A stretch of DNA of 64,000 bases from the NCBI RefSeq assembly GCF_030269485.1, contig NZ_BSTL01000028.1:62001-126000 (forward strand), written 5' to 3'. The DNA is from Actinoplanes sp. NBRC 103695. GTDB lineage: Bacteria; Actinomycetota; Actinomycetes; Mycobacteriales; Micromonosporaceae. The first letter of the stretch is position 1. Each line of letters begins with the position of its first letter. Below the pieces are notes generated by a model, which made no database searches, was not told the origin of the DNA, and saw only the letters and a program-made list of their open reading frames with translations. Of this stretch, positions 17,291 through 23,576 are shown in pieces. Made by a program: the position numbers and the translations under genes.

Positions 17291-17960
17291 GGCGGCGCAC
17301 CGGCAGCTCGGGGATGACCAGCAGCATGCCCGGCTCCAGCGTGAGCGGGTCGACGACCCGGTTCGCCTCGGCGATCAGCCGCCAGCGGGTCGAGTCGGCG
17401 TAGTGCTTCGCGGCCACCCGGTCCAACGTCTCGCCGTGCGCGAGGCGGTGCACGGTGTGCAGCGTCGGGGTGTGCGAGGTCGGGTTCTGCAGCGGCCGCT
17501 CGGCCTCGTCCTTCCACTGCTTCAGCGACAGGTCGGCCTTGGCCCGCAGCGGCATGCCGTCGCTGGCGAAGTACGTGAACTTCAGCTGGAGCCGCTCCAC
17601 GATCGCCTTGAACGAGTGCAGCTTCCCCCAGTGGAACTCCACCCAGGGCGGCCGGGCCTTGTTCCGTTGCCGGTCCGAGCCGGCCAGCGCCGGGTCGACC
17701 TTGAGCAGGTCGAGCAGCTTGTTGGTGTGCTCGGTGACGTCGGTGCCGGTGTCCGTGGTGTCGAGCGTCAGGGTCAGCGTCAACGTCCCCGACTGGCCGC
17801 CCTGGAAGCGCAGCTCCGGCGCGTTGCCGCCCTTCTTCTCGGAGGCGTTCCAGGTGTTCGACTTGCTGATGGTCAGCTCCGAAGGGTTGAACAGGCAGTC
17901 GATCCGGTCCCCCTGCTCGGTCTTGAGGAACGCCTTGGCGGGCGCGCTGGGTGCGGTCAT
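17283..17960 (-). CDS. LysM-containing CIS hub-adaptor protein (Afp7-like)
   Basis: Predicted 225 residues. The ATG at 17960 (MTAPSAPAKAF) is chosen over the ATG at 17978 because AGGAG lies 7 bases before it and it shares one base with the upstream stop. The N-terminal part (LKTEQGDRIDCLFNPSELTISKSN) matches the contractile-tail LysM/gp53-like family, and a LysM domain spans about residues 168-217 (LAHGETLDRVAAKHYADS ... LEPGMLLVIPE). In Afp/PVC particles this protein connects tube and hub. Confidence 0.88.
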   Translation of the reverse strand: MTAPSAPAKAFLKTEQGDRIDCLFNPSELTISKSNTWNASEKKGGNAPELRFQGGQSGTLTLTLTLDTTDTGTDVTEHTNKLLDLLKVDPALAGSDRQRNKARPPWVEFHWGKLHSFKAIVERLQLKFTYFASDGMPLRAKADLSLKQWKDEAERPLQNPTSHTPTLHTVHRLAHGETLDRVAAKHYADSTRWRLIAEANRVVDPLTLEPGMLLVIPELPVRRRA

Positions 17961-20035
17961 CAGAACACTCCTGCCCATCGGCCGCCGCGCCGCTCGATCT
18001 CGCGCAGCAGGCGTTGTTCCACGATCTCCACGACGCGGTCCGGGTCGAGCGCCTGCTGCGCCGCGCCCGCGATCCCACCGGCCATCCCCGACACCGCGCC
18101 GGCGGCCTGCCCCACGGCGCCAGTGGCCTGCCCCACCGCGCCGGCGGCCTGGTCCACGTAGCCCGATGTCTGGTCAGCCAGTCCGGACACCGCTCCGGAC
18201 GCCTGATCCACGTAGCCGGACGCGGTGTCGAGCGCGCCCGACGCCACGTCCTGCGCCCGGCCGAGCGGCCCGTCTCCGGCAGTCGCCTGCAGAACGGCTG
18301 CGCGGGCCGCCTGGGTCGCCATCTGCCCGACACCGCCCAGCCCGCCCACCGGAAGCCGATCAACGATCCCGGCCGCGGTCTCCCCCGCCCCGGCCAGCGC
18401 GTTGCGCCCTTGCCCGGCCAGCCCGTCGACCATCTGCCGCCCCTGCCCGATCAACCCCGACGCCGCCCCGGCCAGCCCTGACGCGGCTTGCCTGCCCTGG
18501 CCGGCCAGCCCTGACGCGGCTTGCTTTCCCTGGCCGGCCAGGCTCTGCGCACCGGCCGCCAGCGCCGACCGCTCATCGTCGTCGAGCAGCGAACCGAGCC
18601 CACCACCCAGGAAGAACCGTGGCCGCCGCACCGGACTACGCGTATGCGTCAGCTCATGCGCCAGCACGGCGGAGACGGACGGCCCCGGCGCGGGCGCGGC
18701 ATGCAGGTGAATGACCGACCCGGTGGTCGCCCCCAGCGCCCCCGCCTGCCCGAGCGCGTGCCGGGTGTTCGGCCCGGTCGTGAAGAGCGGCGGCCGCGAC
18801 CGCCCGGAGATCGCCGCGGCCATGGCGTGCAGCCCGGCAGGAAGAGCACGCGGCGCTTCGAGGGGTCGCTCGGAGACGGCGCGCTCCCAGCGTTGGCGCG
18901 GGGTTGCGCCTTTTTCCGGTACGCGTGCCGGAACGGTCCCGCCCCGCGGCCCGGCCTCGCTGCCGGGTCCAGGCCGTTCGCCCCGCTGCGGCCCGGCCCT
19001 GCGCGCGGGCGTCACAGTGACCGCCCCGGAAGGATCCGGCGTGCTACCCGGCGGCAACGGCGCCGCCCCCATGACCCGCAGATACCCGACACCGTCCGGG
19101 TGGGACACCGAAGGCCCCTGCTCCGGCCGAGCCACCAGAGGCGAGCCGCTGCCCACCCCTGCTTCCGGCTTGCGCAGAATCGGCGCCCGCGCCCCGCCCT
19201 CACCGCTGGTGGTAGGGCTCATGCCACCCCGCGAGGCCACACCCAGCCCCCACGGGCCCAGGGACTCCCGCCTCCCGGCGGACTCCCGCCTCCCGGCGGA
19301 CTCCCCTCTCCCCGGGGACTCCCGCCTCGCCTCCGGGCCGCGCGACATCCCGGAGTCCGTCGTCGCCGTAGTCGCGACAGGGCTCGAAACAGTGGTCGTG
19401 CCCGGCGGGGCAACGGCCCGCACCGGCATCGGATTTCCCGGGCTGACATCCGGTCCAGGCAGGGGCATGGCGGCCAGCCCTGGCCCGAGCCGTACCGAGG
19501 CGGTTCGCCGCAGAAGCCCGCGGGCCGACGGCGAGCCGGAACGCGGCCCGGCCAGCGGCGCCCGCCGGGCTCCGGCCGCCCGCAGCATGACCGGCGGCGC
19601 ACCGATCTGCCGCGGCACTCTCCCGGCCCTGTCCGAGCCTGTGGACGAGCGTCGAAAACTGTCGGACCCGGGCGCTACGTTCGACCCACCCGGTGCAGGG
19701 GTGGGGGAGGTGGCGGCCGCTGCGCCGAAATTCAAGATCGACTCGGCGGCTCGCCTCGCTCGATAGCCCTGCCACCAGCGCATGACCGTCCACGGCACTC
19801 GCACCGGCAATTCCCCGACCACGCCGGCGCCGACCGGCCGTGACATGCCCGACGCGTCCCCGGGCCGCCACCCCGCCGTGGCGTCCCCGGGCCGCCACCC
19901 CGCCGACGCGCCGCCTGGACGCGGCCCGGGCGAGCTGTCGCCCGGGGAGCGGCGGCCGGTGAGGCGGCGCACGACCCGGCCCAGCACCCGCGGGAGCAGC
20001 CGGGGCCGGCCGTCACTTCGTCGAGCGGAAGCCAC
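17960..20035 (-). CDS. DUF4157 protein with HELTH metalloprotease motif inside the CIS operon
   Basis: Predicted 691 residues from a GTG at 20035 with GGAGG about 9 bases upstream; the start overlaps the tube gene by 23 bases. An N-terminal Arg/Gly/Pro-rich disordered half (with AGWRPGDA and GRRES repeats) leads to a DUF4157 domain with the zinc-peptidase motif HELTH at 460-464 (VSAVLAHELTHTRSP). The last 190 residues are an Ala/Gly/Gln-rich repeat (AGQGRQAASGLAG, SGYVDQASGAV). DUF4157 is strongly tied to eCIS loci, usually in effectors. No separate tape-measure gene is recognisable, and this position (between tube and LysM) leaves room for a tube-lumen or length-control role. Whether it cleaves anything is unknown. 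Confidence 0.75.
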   Translation of the reverse strand: MASARRSDGRPRLLPRVLGRVVRRLTGRRSPGDSSPGPRPGGASAGWRPGDATAGWRPGDASGMSRPVGAGVVGELPVRVPWTVMRWWQGYRARRAAESILNFGAAAATSPTPAPGGSNVAPGSDSFRRSSTGSDRAGRVPRQIGAPPVMLRAAGARRAPLAGPRSGSPSARGLLRRTASVRLGPGLAAMPLPGPDVSPGNPMPVRAVAPPGTTTVSSPVATTATTDSGMSRGPEARRESPGRGESAGRRESAGRRESLGPWGLGVASRGGMSPTTSGEGGARAPILRKPEAGVGSGSPLVARPEQGPSVSHPDGVGYLRVMGAAPLPPGSTPDPSGAVTVTPARRAGPQRGERPGPGSEAGPRGGTVPARVPEKGATPRQRWERAVSERPLEAPRALPAGLHAMAAAISGRSRPPLFTTGPNTRHALGQAGALGATTGSVIHLHAAPAPGPSVSAVLAHELTHTRSPVRRPRFFLGGGLGSLLDDDERSALAAGAQSLAGQGKQAASGLAGQGRQAASGLAGAASGLIGQGRQMVDGLAGQGRNALAGAGETAAGIVDRLPVGGLGGVGQMATQAARAAVLQATAGDGPLGRAQDVASGALDTASGYVDQASGAVSGLADQTSGYVDQAAGAVGQATGAVGQAAGAVSGMAGGIAGAAQQALDPDRVVEIVEQRLLREIERRGGRWAGVF

Positions 20036-20471
20036 TGTGGCACACCTCCAGCTCCTCGATGGCCAGGTCGCGGGACGAGGCGGCGAGCTTCGGGCCGGTC
20101 CACTTGACCGGCTTGGCGCCCATGATCGTCCAGGTGCGCATCGGCTCGCCCTTGGCGTTGAGGACGCTGATCTTGCCGTTGCGCGGGGTGACCTTGTTGC
20201 CCGCTCGGGTCAGGCCGTCGCCGGACGCCGTCATGAGCCATTCGAAGAGCGCGTCGGTGTCCGTGACGCCCCGCTTGAAGATCAGGTTGGGCCACTTCAT
20301 CCGGCCGAGCAGCTTGTGCGTGTAGGCGTTCTGCCCGCCCTCGGCGAGTTCCTCCACGTCGATCTGCACGGACAGCCCGGACACCTCGGTGAAGGCGCCG
20401 ATGGTCGTTCCGTCGATCTCGAACGTGAACTTGCCGACGAACGGCGGGTCGACGGTGTGCGCGTCAGCCAC
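20013..20471 (-). CDS. Inner tube protein 1 (T4 gp19/Afp5-like)
   Basis: Predicted 152 residues, GTG start at 20471. It has the gp19-type tail tube layout: GKFTFEIDGTTIGAFTEVSGLSVQIDVEE, NLIFKRGVTDTDALFEW and an ending IEELEVCHSGFRS. It would form the tube or the tube start ring near the hub. The start overlaps the -1 frame E' reading frame by 8 bases. It differs clearly in sequence from the second tube protein at 20984-21415. Confidence 0.92.
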   Translation of the reverse strand: MADAHTVDPPFVGKFTFEIDGTTIGAFTEVSGLSVQIDVEELAEGGQNAYTHKLLGRMKWPNLIFKRGVTDTDALFEWLMTASGDGLTRAGNKVTPRNGKISVLNAKGEPMRTWTIMGAKPVKWTGPKLAASSRDLAIEELEVCHSGFRSTK

Positions 20472-20658
20472 CCTGCACTCCTTGCCATGCGCGTTCGTTC
20501 AGTCCGCCGACCTCCTGGAGCAGGCGGATGCGGTCCCCGTGCTCCAGGTCGAGCAGCCGGTCGAGGTCCCAGTGCAGGTGGTACGCCAGGAAAGCGATCT
20601 CCTGCCACAGCTCGTCGTGGGCGTAGTGCCCTAGCCCACCTCCACGGACGTCTGCGGG
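20464..20658 (-). CDS. E' frame: -1 frameshift extension of tail-assembly chaperone (DUF6760-like)
   Basis: From 20658 to the TGA at 20466-20464 the frame one base back from E is open for 64 codons and encodes a well-formed helical segment (GHYAHDELWQEIAFLAYHLH, then DLDRLLDLEHGDRIRLLQEV, NERAWQG). I recall such small proteins being annotated as DUF6760 beside CIS tube genes. The frame has no ATG, GTG or TTG before this segment. It is entered from E at the slippery heptamer C CCT TTC (20664-20658). The predicted fusion has 110 E residues plus 64 E' residues, 174 in all, like the P2 E/E+E' and lambda G/GT chaperones. Frameshifting itself is inference. Confidence 0.65.
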   Translation of the reverse strand, partial: PADVRGGGLGHYAHDELWQEIAFLAYHLHWDLDRLLDLEHGDRIRLLQEVGGLNERAWQGVQGG

Positions 20659-20987
20659 AAAGGGGTACCGGGCTCCAGCGCCTCGAGGATGCTCGGGTCC
20701 TGGAAGTTGACGATCCGGTACAGGTCCTGCAGGTATCCGAAGTCGCTGACGAACAGCGACTCGATGGTCTTGGTGGTCACCCGCTGCACGGTGCCCAGCT
20801 CGGTCACCACCCGGGACAGCACGATCACCGTCGCGTACGCCTCGTTCTCCTTGACCCGGCCGTCGCGCAGCGGCTCGATCTCGTCGCGCGCGCAGGCCAG
20901 CCGCATGATCCCGGTGCGGTGCAGCGTGCCGTGCTCGTCCACGAAACCCTTCGGGAGCGTGAACGGAAATTCGGTCTGCAAGCTCAT
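20631..20987 (-). CDS. Tail-assembly chaperone E (gpE/Mu gp41-like)
   Basis: Predicted 118 residues, ATG at 20987 overlapping the tube-2 stop by 4 bases. The sequence (FTLPKGFVDEHGTLHRTG, LRDGRVKENEAYATVIVLSR, FVSDFGYLQDLYRIVN) matches phage tail-assembly proteins of the E/41/14 type, which help tube subunits assemble and are not in the final particle. Codons 109-110 are CCT TTC preceded by C, forming a -1 slippery heptamer eight codons before the TAG. Unshifted translation gives E; shifted translation gives E-E' (see 20464-20658). Confidence 0.8.
   Translation of the reverse strand: MSLQTEFPFTLPKGFVDEHGTLHRTGIMRLACARDEIEPLRDGRVKENEAYATVIVLSRVVTELGTVQRVTTKTIESLFVSDFGYLQDLYRIVNFQDPSILEALEPGTPFPQTSVEVG
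20658..20664 (-). promoter_or_regulatory. Predicted -1 programmed frameshift site CCCTTTC
   Basis: Read on the minus strand in the E frame the bases are C CCT TTC, an exact X XXY YYZ pattern. Slipping back one base re-pairs both tRNAs in the first two codon positions and enters the E' frame at 20658. It is placed as in tail-chaperone genes of dsDNA phages, close to the end of the first frame and before a conserved second frame that lacks a start codon. Confidence 0.6.
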
Positions 20988-21415
20988 GCCCTATGCAGAC
21001 CTTCGTGCGTGATGACCACCTTCTCGGTCGCCACCTCGTTGCTGCCGGCGTCGAGTTCGGCGCCGGTCCACTTGGAGACCCAGCCGCGCTCGAAGTTCCA
21101 GCGGGCCACCTCGGACTTCATCGAGTCCTTGATGACGATGGAACCGTCCCGGCGGGCCGCGTCGATGTCGCCGTCCTCGACCTGCTTGCGCCACTCCCAC
21201 AGCGCCTTGGACTCGTCGATGCGGCGCTCGAGCGTGATGTCGGACCACTTCATCGCGCCGGGCACCTTCCGGATGATCATCCGGCCGTCCTTGGTGGCTT
21301 CCTTGTACTCGATCGTCTCCGTCTCGGACTCCACGCCGGAGCACTTACGGAAACTGGCCATCTCCACCCCGCCGATCTCCAGGATGAAGTTGAAACTGGT
21401 CATCAGGTCTGGCAT
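20984..21415 (-). CDS. Inner tube protein 2 (T4 gp19/Afp1-like)
   Basis: Predicted 143 residues. It is a gp19-type tube protein: FNFILEIGGVEMASFRKCSGVESETETIEYKE, VPGAMKWSDITLERRIDESKALWEW and WTGAELDAGSNEVATEKVVITHEGL. It sits directly behind the sheath gene as Afp1-type main tube subunits do, so it is probably the main tube polymer. The sheath stop and this start are about 48 bases apart, the widest gap inside the operon. Confidence 0.92.
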   Translation of the reverse strand: MPDLMTSFNFILEIGGVEMASFRKCSGVESETETIEYKEATKDGRMIIRKVPGAMKWSDITLERRIDESKALWEWRKQVEDGDIDAARRDGSIVIKDSMKSEVARWNFERGWVSKWTGAELDAGSNEVATEKVVITHEGLHRA

Positions 21416-21463
21416 CGCTTACCTCCTACAGAGTTCTTCCGCCGCGAAGTCGAAGATCGGTTC

Positions 21464-23086
21464 TCAGTCGGTGGCCGAGCCGCCGCCCTGCCACTGGCTG
21501 ATCCGGAAGATCACGAACTCGGCGGGCTTCACCGGCGCGATGCCGACCTCGACGATCAGCTTGCCCTCGTCCACCGAGGACGGCGGGTTGTTGGAGGCGT
21601 CGCAGAGCACGTAGAAGGCCTGCTCGGGGGTGGCGCCGACGAGCGCGCCCTGGGTCCAGAGGCCGCGCAGGAACGACGTGATGTTGCGCTTGACGCGCTG
21701 CCACAGGTCGAAGTCGTTGGGCTCGAACACCGCCCACTGGGTGCCCCGCTGGATCGACTCCTCGACGAAGTTGAACAGCCGCCGGACGTTGATGTAGCGC
21801 CAGCTCGGGTCGGTCTTGGCGAGCGTGCGCGCGCCCCAGATCTTGGTGCCGTAGCTGCCGAACGAGCGGATGCAGTTGACGCCTTCCGGGTTCAGCAGAT
21901 CCTGCTCGCCGTTGGTGACGTCGTTCTCCAGCCGGACGATCCCGCGGACCGCCTCGTTGGCCGGCGCCTTCCACACGCCGCGCGCCGCGTCGGTGCGCGC
22001 CCAGACCCCGGCGACGTGACCCGAGGTGGGCACGGTCAGGTAGAGCTCGCCGTTGGTCGCGCCGGGCCGGGCCAGCGGGTTCGGCACCACCACGTTCGGG
22101 TAGTAGAGCGCGGCGAACGCCGAGTCGCGGGCCAGCCGGGAGCGCCACTCCAGGGCACGGGTGGCGTTGAGGCCGGGCGGGGTGTCCAGGATGGCCATCT
22201 TGTTGTGGCTGGCCTCGCAGAAGTCGATCAGCTGCTTCTGGGCACCGAGGAACAGCTCCTCGTCGATCGAGCCGTCCTCCTTCGTGGCCACCGTGACCAG
22301 GTCCGGGACGGCGACCATGGTGACGTTCTCGGCGATGGCCAGGCCGGAGTAGCCGGTGCGGTCGGACTCGTTGCCGGCCAGGTCGTTGACGCTGACCTCG
22401 ACGGCGGAGACGGGCGGCGACTGCAGCGTGTAGCGGCCGGCGGCCGGGGTGCGCTCGGCCAGCGAGGCGCCCTGCAGCGGCTGCATCTCGACGCGGAGGA
22501 ACTTCGACCTTTCATTCACCGTACGCTCGACCGTCCGCGCGCTGCGGCCGCTGAACTGCAGGCCGCCCAGTTCCTCGCGCAGCTGCCCGCCCTCGTAGAC
22601 GCGCAGGGTGTACTCGCCGCCGGCAGCCGCCCCGGCGTCCTCGCCCTCGGCCGCCGCCGGCGGGACCACCTCGACCTCGAGGGCGGCGCCCGGGTTCAGC
22701 GCGGAGAGCTGCAGGCTGGGCGTCTGCGGGTTGTCGGCAGCGGGCAGGACCAGCGTCGGGTTCCCGTCGCCGCTGCCGCCGTCCGCGGAGCCGCCGGGGA
22801 TCCGGCAGATGTAGGCCTTGCTGCCGCCGTTCTCGAAGAAGCCGCGCACCGCGTGCGGCAGCATGGCGCCGCGGACGAAGCCGCCGTAGACACGCTCGTA
22901 CTGCGGCCAGCTGGTGACGAGCTGGGGCTTCACGCCGTCGGGGTCGGTGGGATCCCCCTGGTCGACGTCGTAGCGCTCGGTGAAGCCGACGAACGCGGCC
23001 ACCGCGGTACCCACCCCCTCGATGGGCATGGAGCCGCTCGGCTGTTCCTCGATGTAGACGCCCGGGGCACCGTACGACGCGGCCAT
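21464..23086 (-). CDS. Contractile tail sheath protein
   Basis: Predicted 540 residues from the ATG at 23086 (AAGGGTG about 8 bases upstream). The start SYGAPGVYIEEQPSGSMPIEGVGTAVAAFVG is the classic sheath N-terminus. The conserved C-terminal sheath core is visible: WGARTLAKTDPSWRYINVRR, FNFVEESIQRGTQWAVFEPN and FYVLCDASNNPPSSVDEGKL. An inserted domain of about 250 residues lies between. Only one sheath gene is present, as in simpler CIS clusters. It contracts to drive the tube. Confidence 0.96.
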   Translation of the reverse strand: MAASYGAPGVYIEEQPSGSMPIEGVGTAVAAFVGFTERYDVDQGDPTDPDGVKPQLVTSWPQYERVYGGFVRGAMLPHAVRGFFENGGSKAYICRIPGGSADGGSGDGNPTLVLPAADNPQTPSLQLSALNPGAALEVEVVPPAAAEGEDAGAAAGGEYTLRVYEGGQLREELGGLQFSGRSARTVERTVNERSKFLRVEMQPLQGASLAERTPAAGRYTLQSPPVSAVEVSVNDLAGNESDRTGYSGLAIAENVTMVAVPDLVTVATKEDGSIDEELFLGAQKQLIDFCEASHNKMAILDTPPGLNATRALEWRSRLARDSAFAALYYPNVVVPNPLARPGATNGELYLTVPTSGHVAGVWARTDAARGVWKAPANEAVRGIVRLENDVTNGEQDLLNPEGVNCIRSFGSYGTKIWGARTLAKTDPSWRYINVRRLFNFVEESIQRGTQWAVFEPNDFDLWQRVKRNITSFLRGLWTQGALVGATPEQAFYVLCDASNNPPSSVDEGKLIVEVGIAPVKPAEFVIFRISQWQGGGSATD

Positions 23087-23105
23087 GGGATGACACCCTT
23101 CGTTG

Positions 23106-23435
23106 TCAGGCCTGCACCGCGCTGGTGAGCAGCGCGGGGTCAAGATCCGTCTCGTAGAACTCTCCGTAGTGCAGCGGCGGGAAGACCCGCACCGTGGGCC
23201 GGATCGACGAGCAGGCCACCACCTTGACCCGGGGGAAGCGGTGCACGATCACGTGCACCAGGTCGGTGGTGGCGCGCCGGTCGAGATCCAGCACGATGAC
23301 GTCGGGCAGGGCCTCCAGCACGCGGGCGAGCACGTCGTCGCCGGCGTCCATCAATTCGATGCCGTCCTGCCGGAGGATTGCCTCGATGCCGAGCCGATGC
23401 AGCGCGCTGAAGTCGCCCATCAGGACCCTCGTCAA
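23106..23435 (-). CDS. Receiver-like protein without output domain, first gene of CIS operon
   Basis: Predicted 109 residues from a TTG at 23435 (GGGGGT about 9 bases upstream); an internal ATG at 23420 would remove the first strand. The fold pattern is a response-regulator receiver: TRVLMGDFSALHRLGIEAIL, then PDVIVLDLD with the phospho-acceptor-like Asp, then VKVVACSS. Of the usual N-terminal acidic pair only one Asp remains, and the conserved late Lys is absent. No DNA-binding domain follows. It is 19 bases before the sheath gene and may act as a protein-protein switch for CIS expression or assembly rather than a phosphorelay protein. Confidence 0.65.
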   Translation of the reverse strand: MTRVLMGDFSALHRLGIEAILRQDGIELMDAGDDVLARVLEALPDVIVLDLDRRATTDLVHVIVHRFPRVKVVACSSIRPTVRVFPPLHYGEFYETDLDPALLTSAVQA

Positions 23436-23473
23436 GCCGCACCCCCTCGAAGCCTCGCCGCCGAGTTGAGGGT

Positions 23474-23491
23474 CCACGCGTACGCGCGTGG
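23474..23491. promoter_or_regulatory. Inverted repeat CCACGCG-TACG-CGCGTGG
   Basis: Perfect 7-base arms with a TACG centre, 39 bases upstream of the TTG of the CIS operon's first gene, in the divergent gap with the Hsp70-like operon. Possible operator; the binding protein is unknown. Confidence 0.35.
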
Positions 23492-23498
23492 GTAGAAG

Positions 23499-23531
23499 GT
23501 GCGACAGTGCAGCCGAAGGTGCATGTCGCAC
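23499..23531. promoter_or_regulatory. Long inverted repeat in the divergent CIS/Hsp70 promoter region
   Basis: Outer arms GTGCGACA (23499-23506) and TGTCGCAC (23524-23531) match perfectly, and inner TGCA/TGCA extends the symmetry to 12 pairs with one bulged base. It lies 8 bases upstream of the predicted -35 of the Hsp70-like operon and 64 bases upstream of the CIS operon start, where one regulator could control both. Confidence 0.5.
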
Positions 23532-23539
23532 ACCCGGAG

Positions 23540-23576
23540 TTGGGATTCCGGCCGCCGACCGCCTTTAATGCGAGCG
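23540..23576 (+). promoter_or_regulatory. Leaderless promoter of the Hsp70-like operon
   Basis: TTGGGA (23540-23545), an 18-base spacer and TTTAAT (23564-23569) precede the GTG start at 23576 by 6 bases, so transcription should begin at or next to the start codon. Confidence 0.55.
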
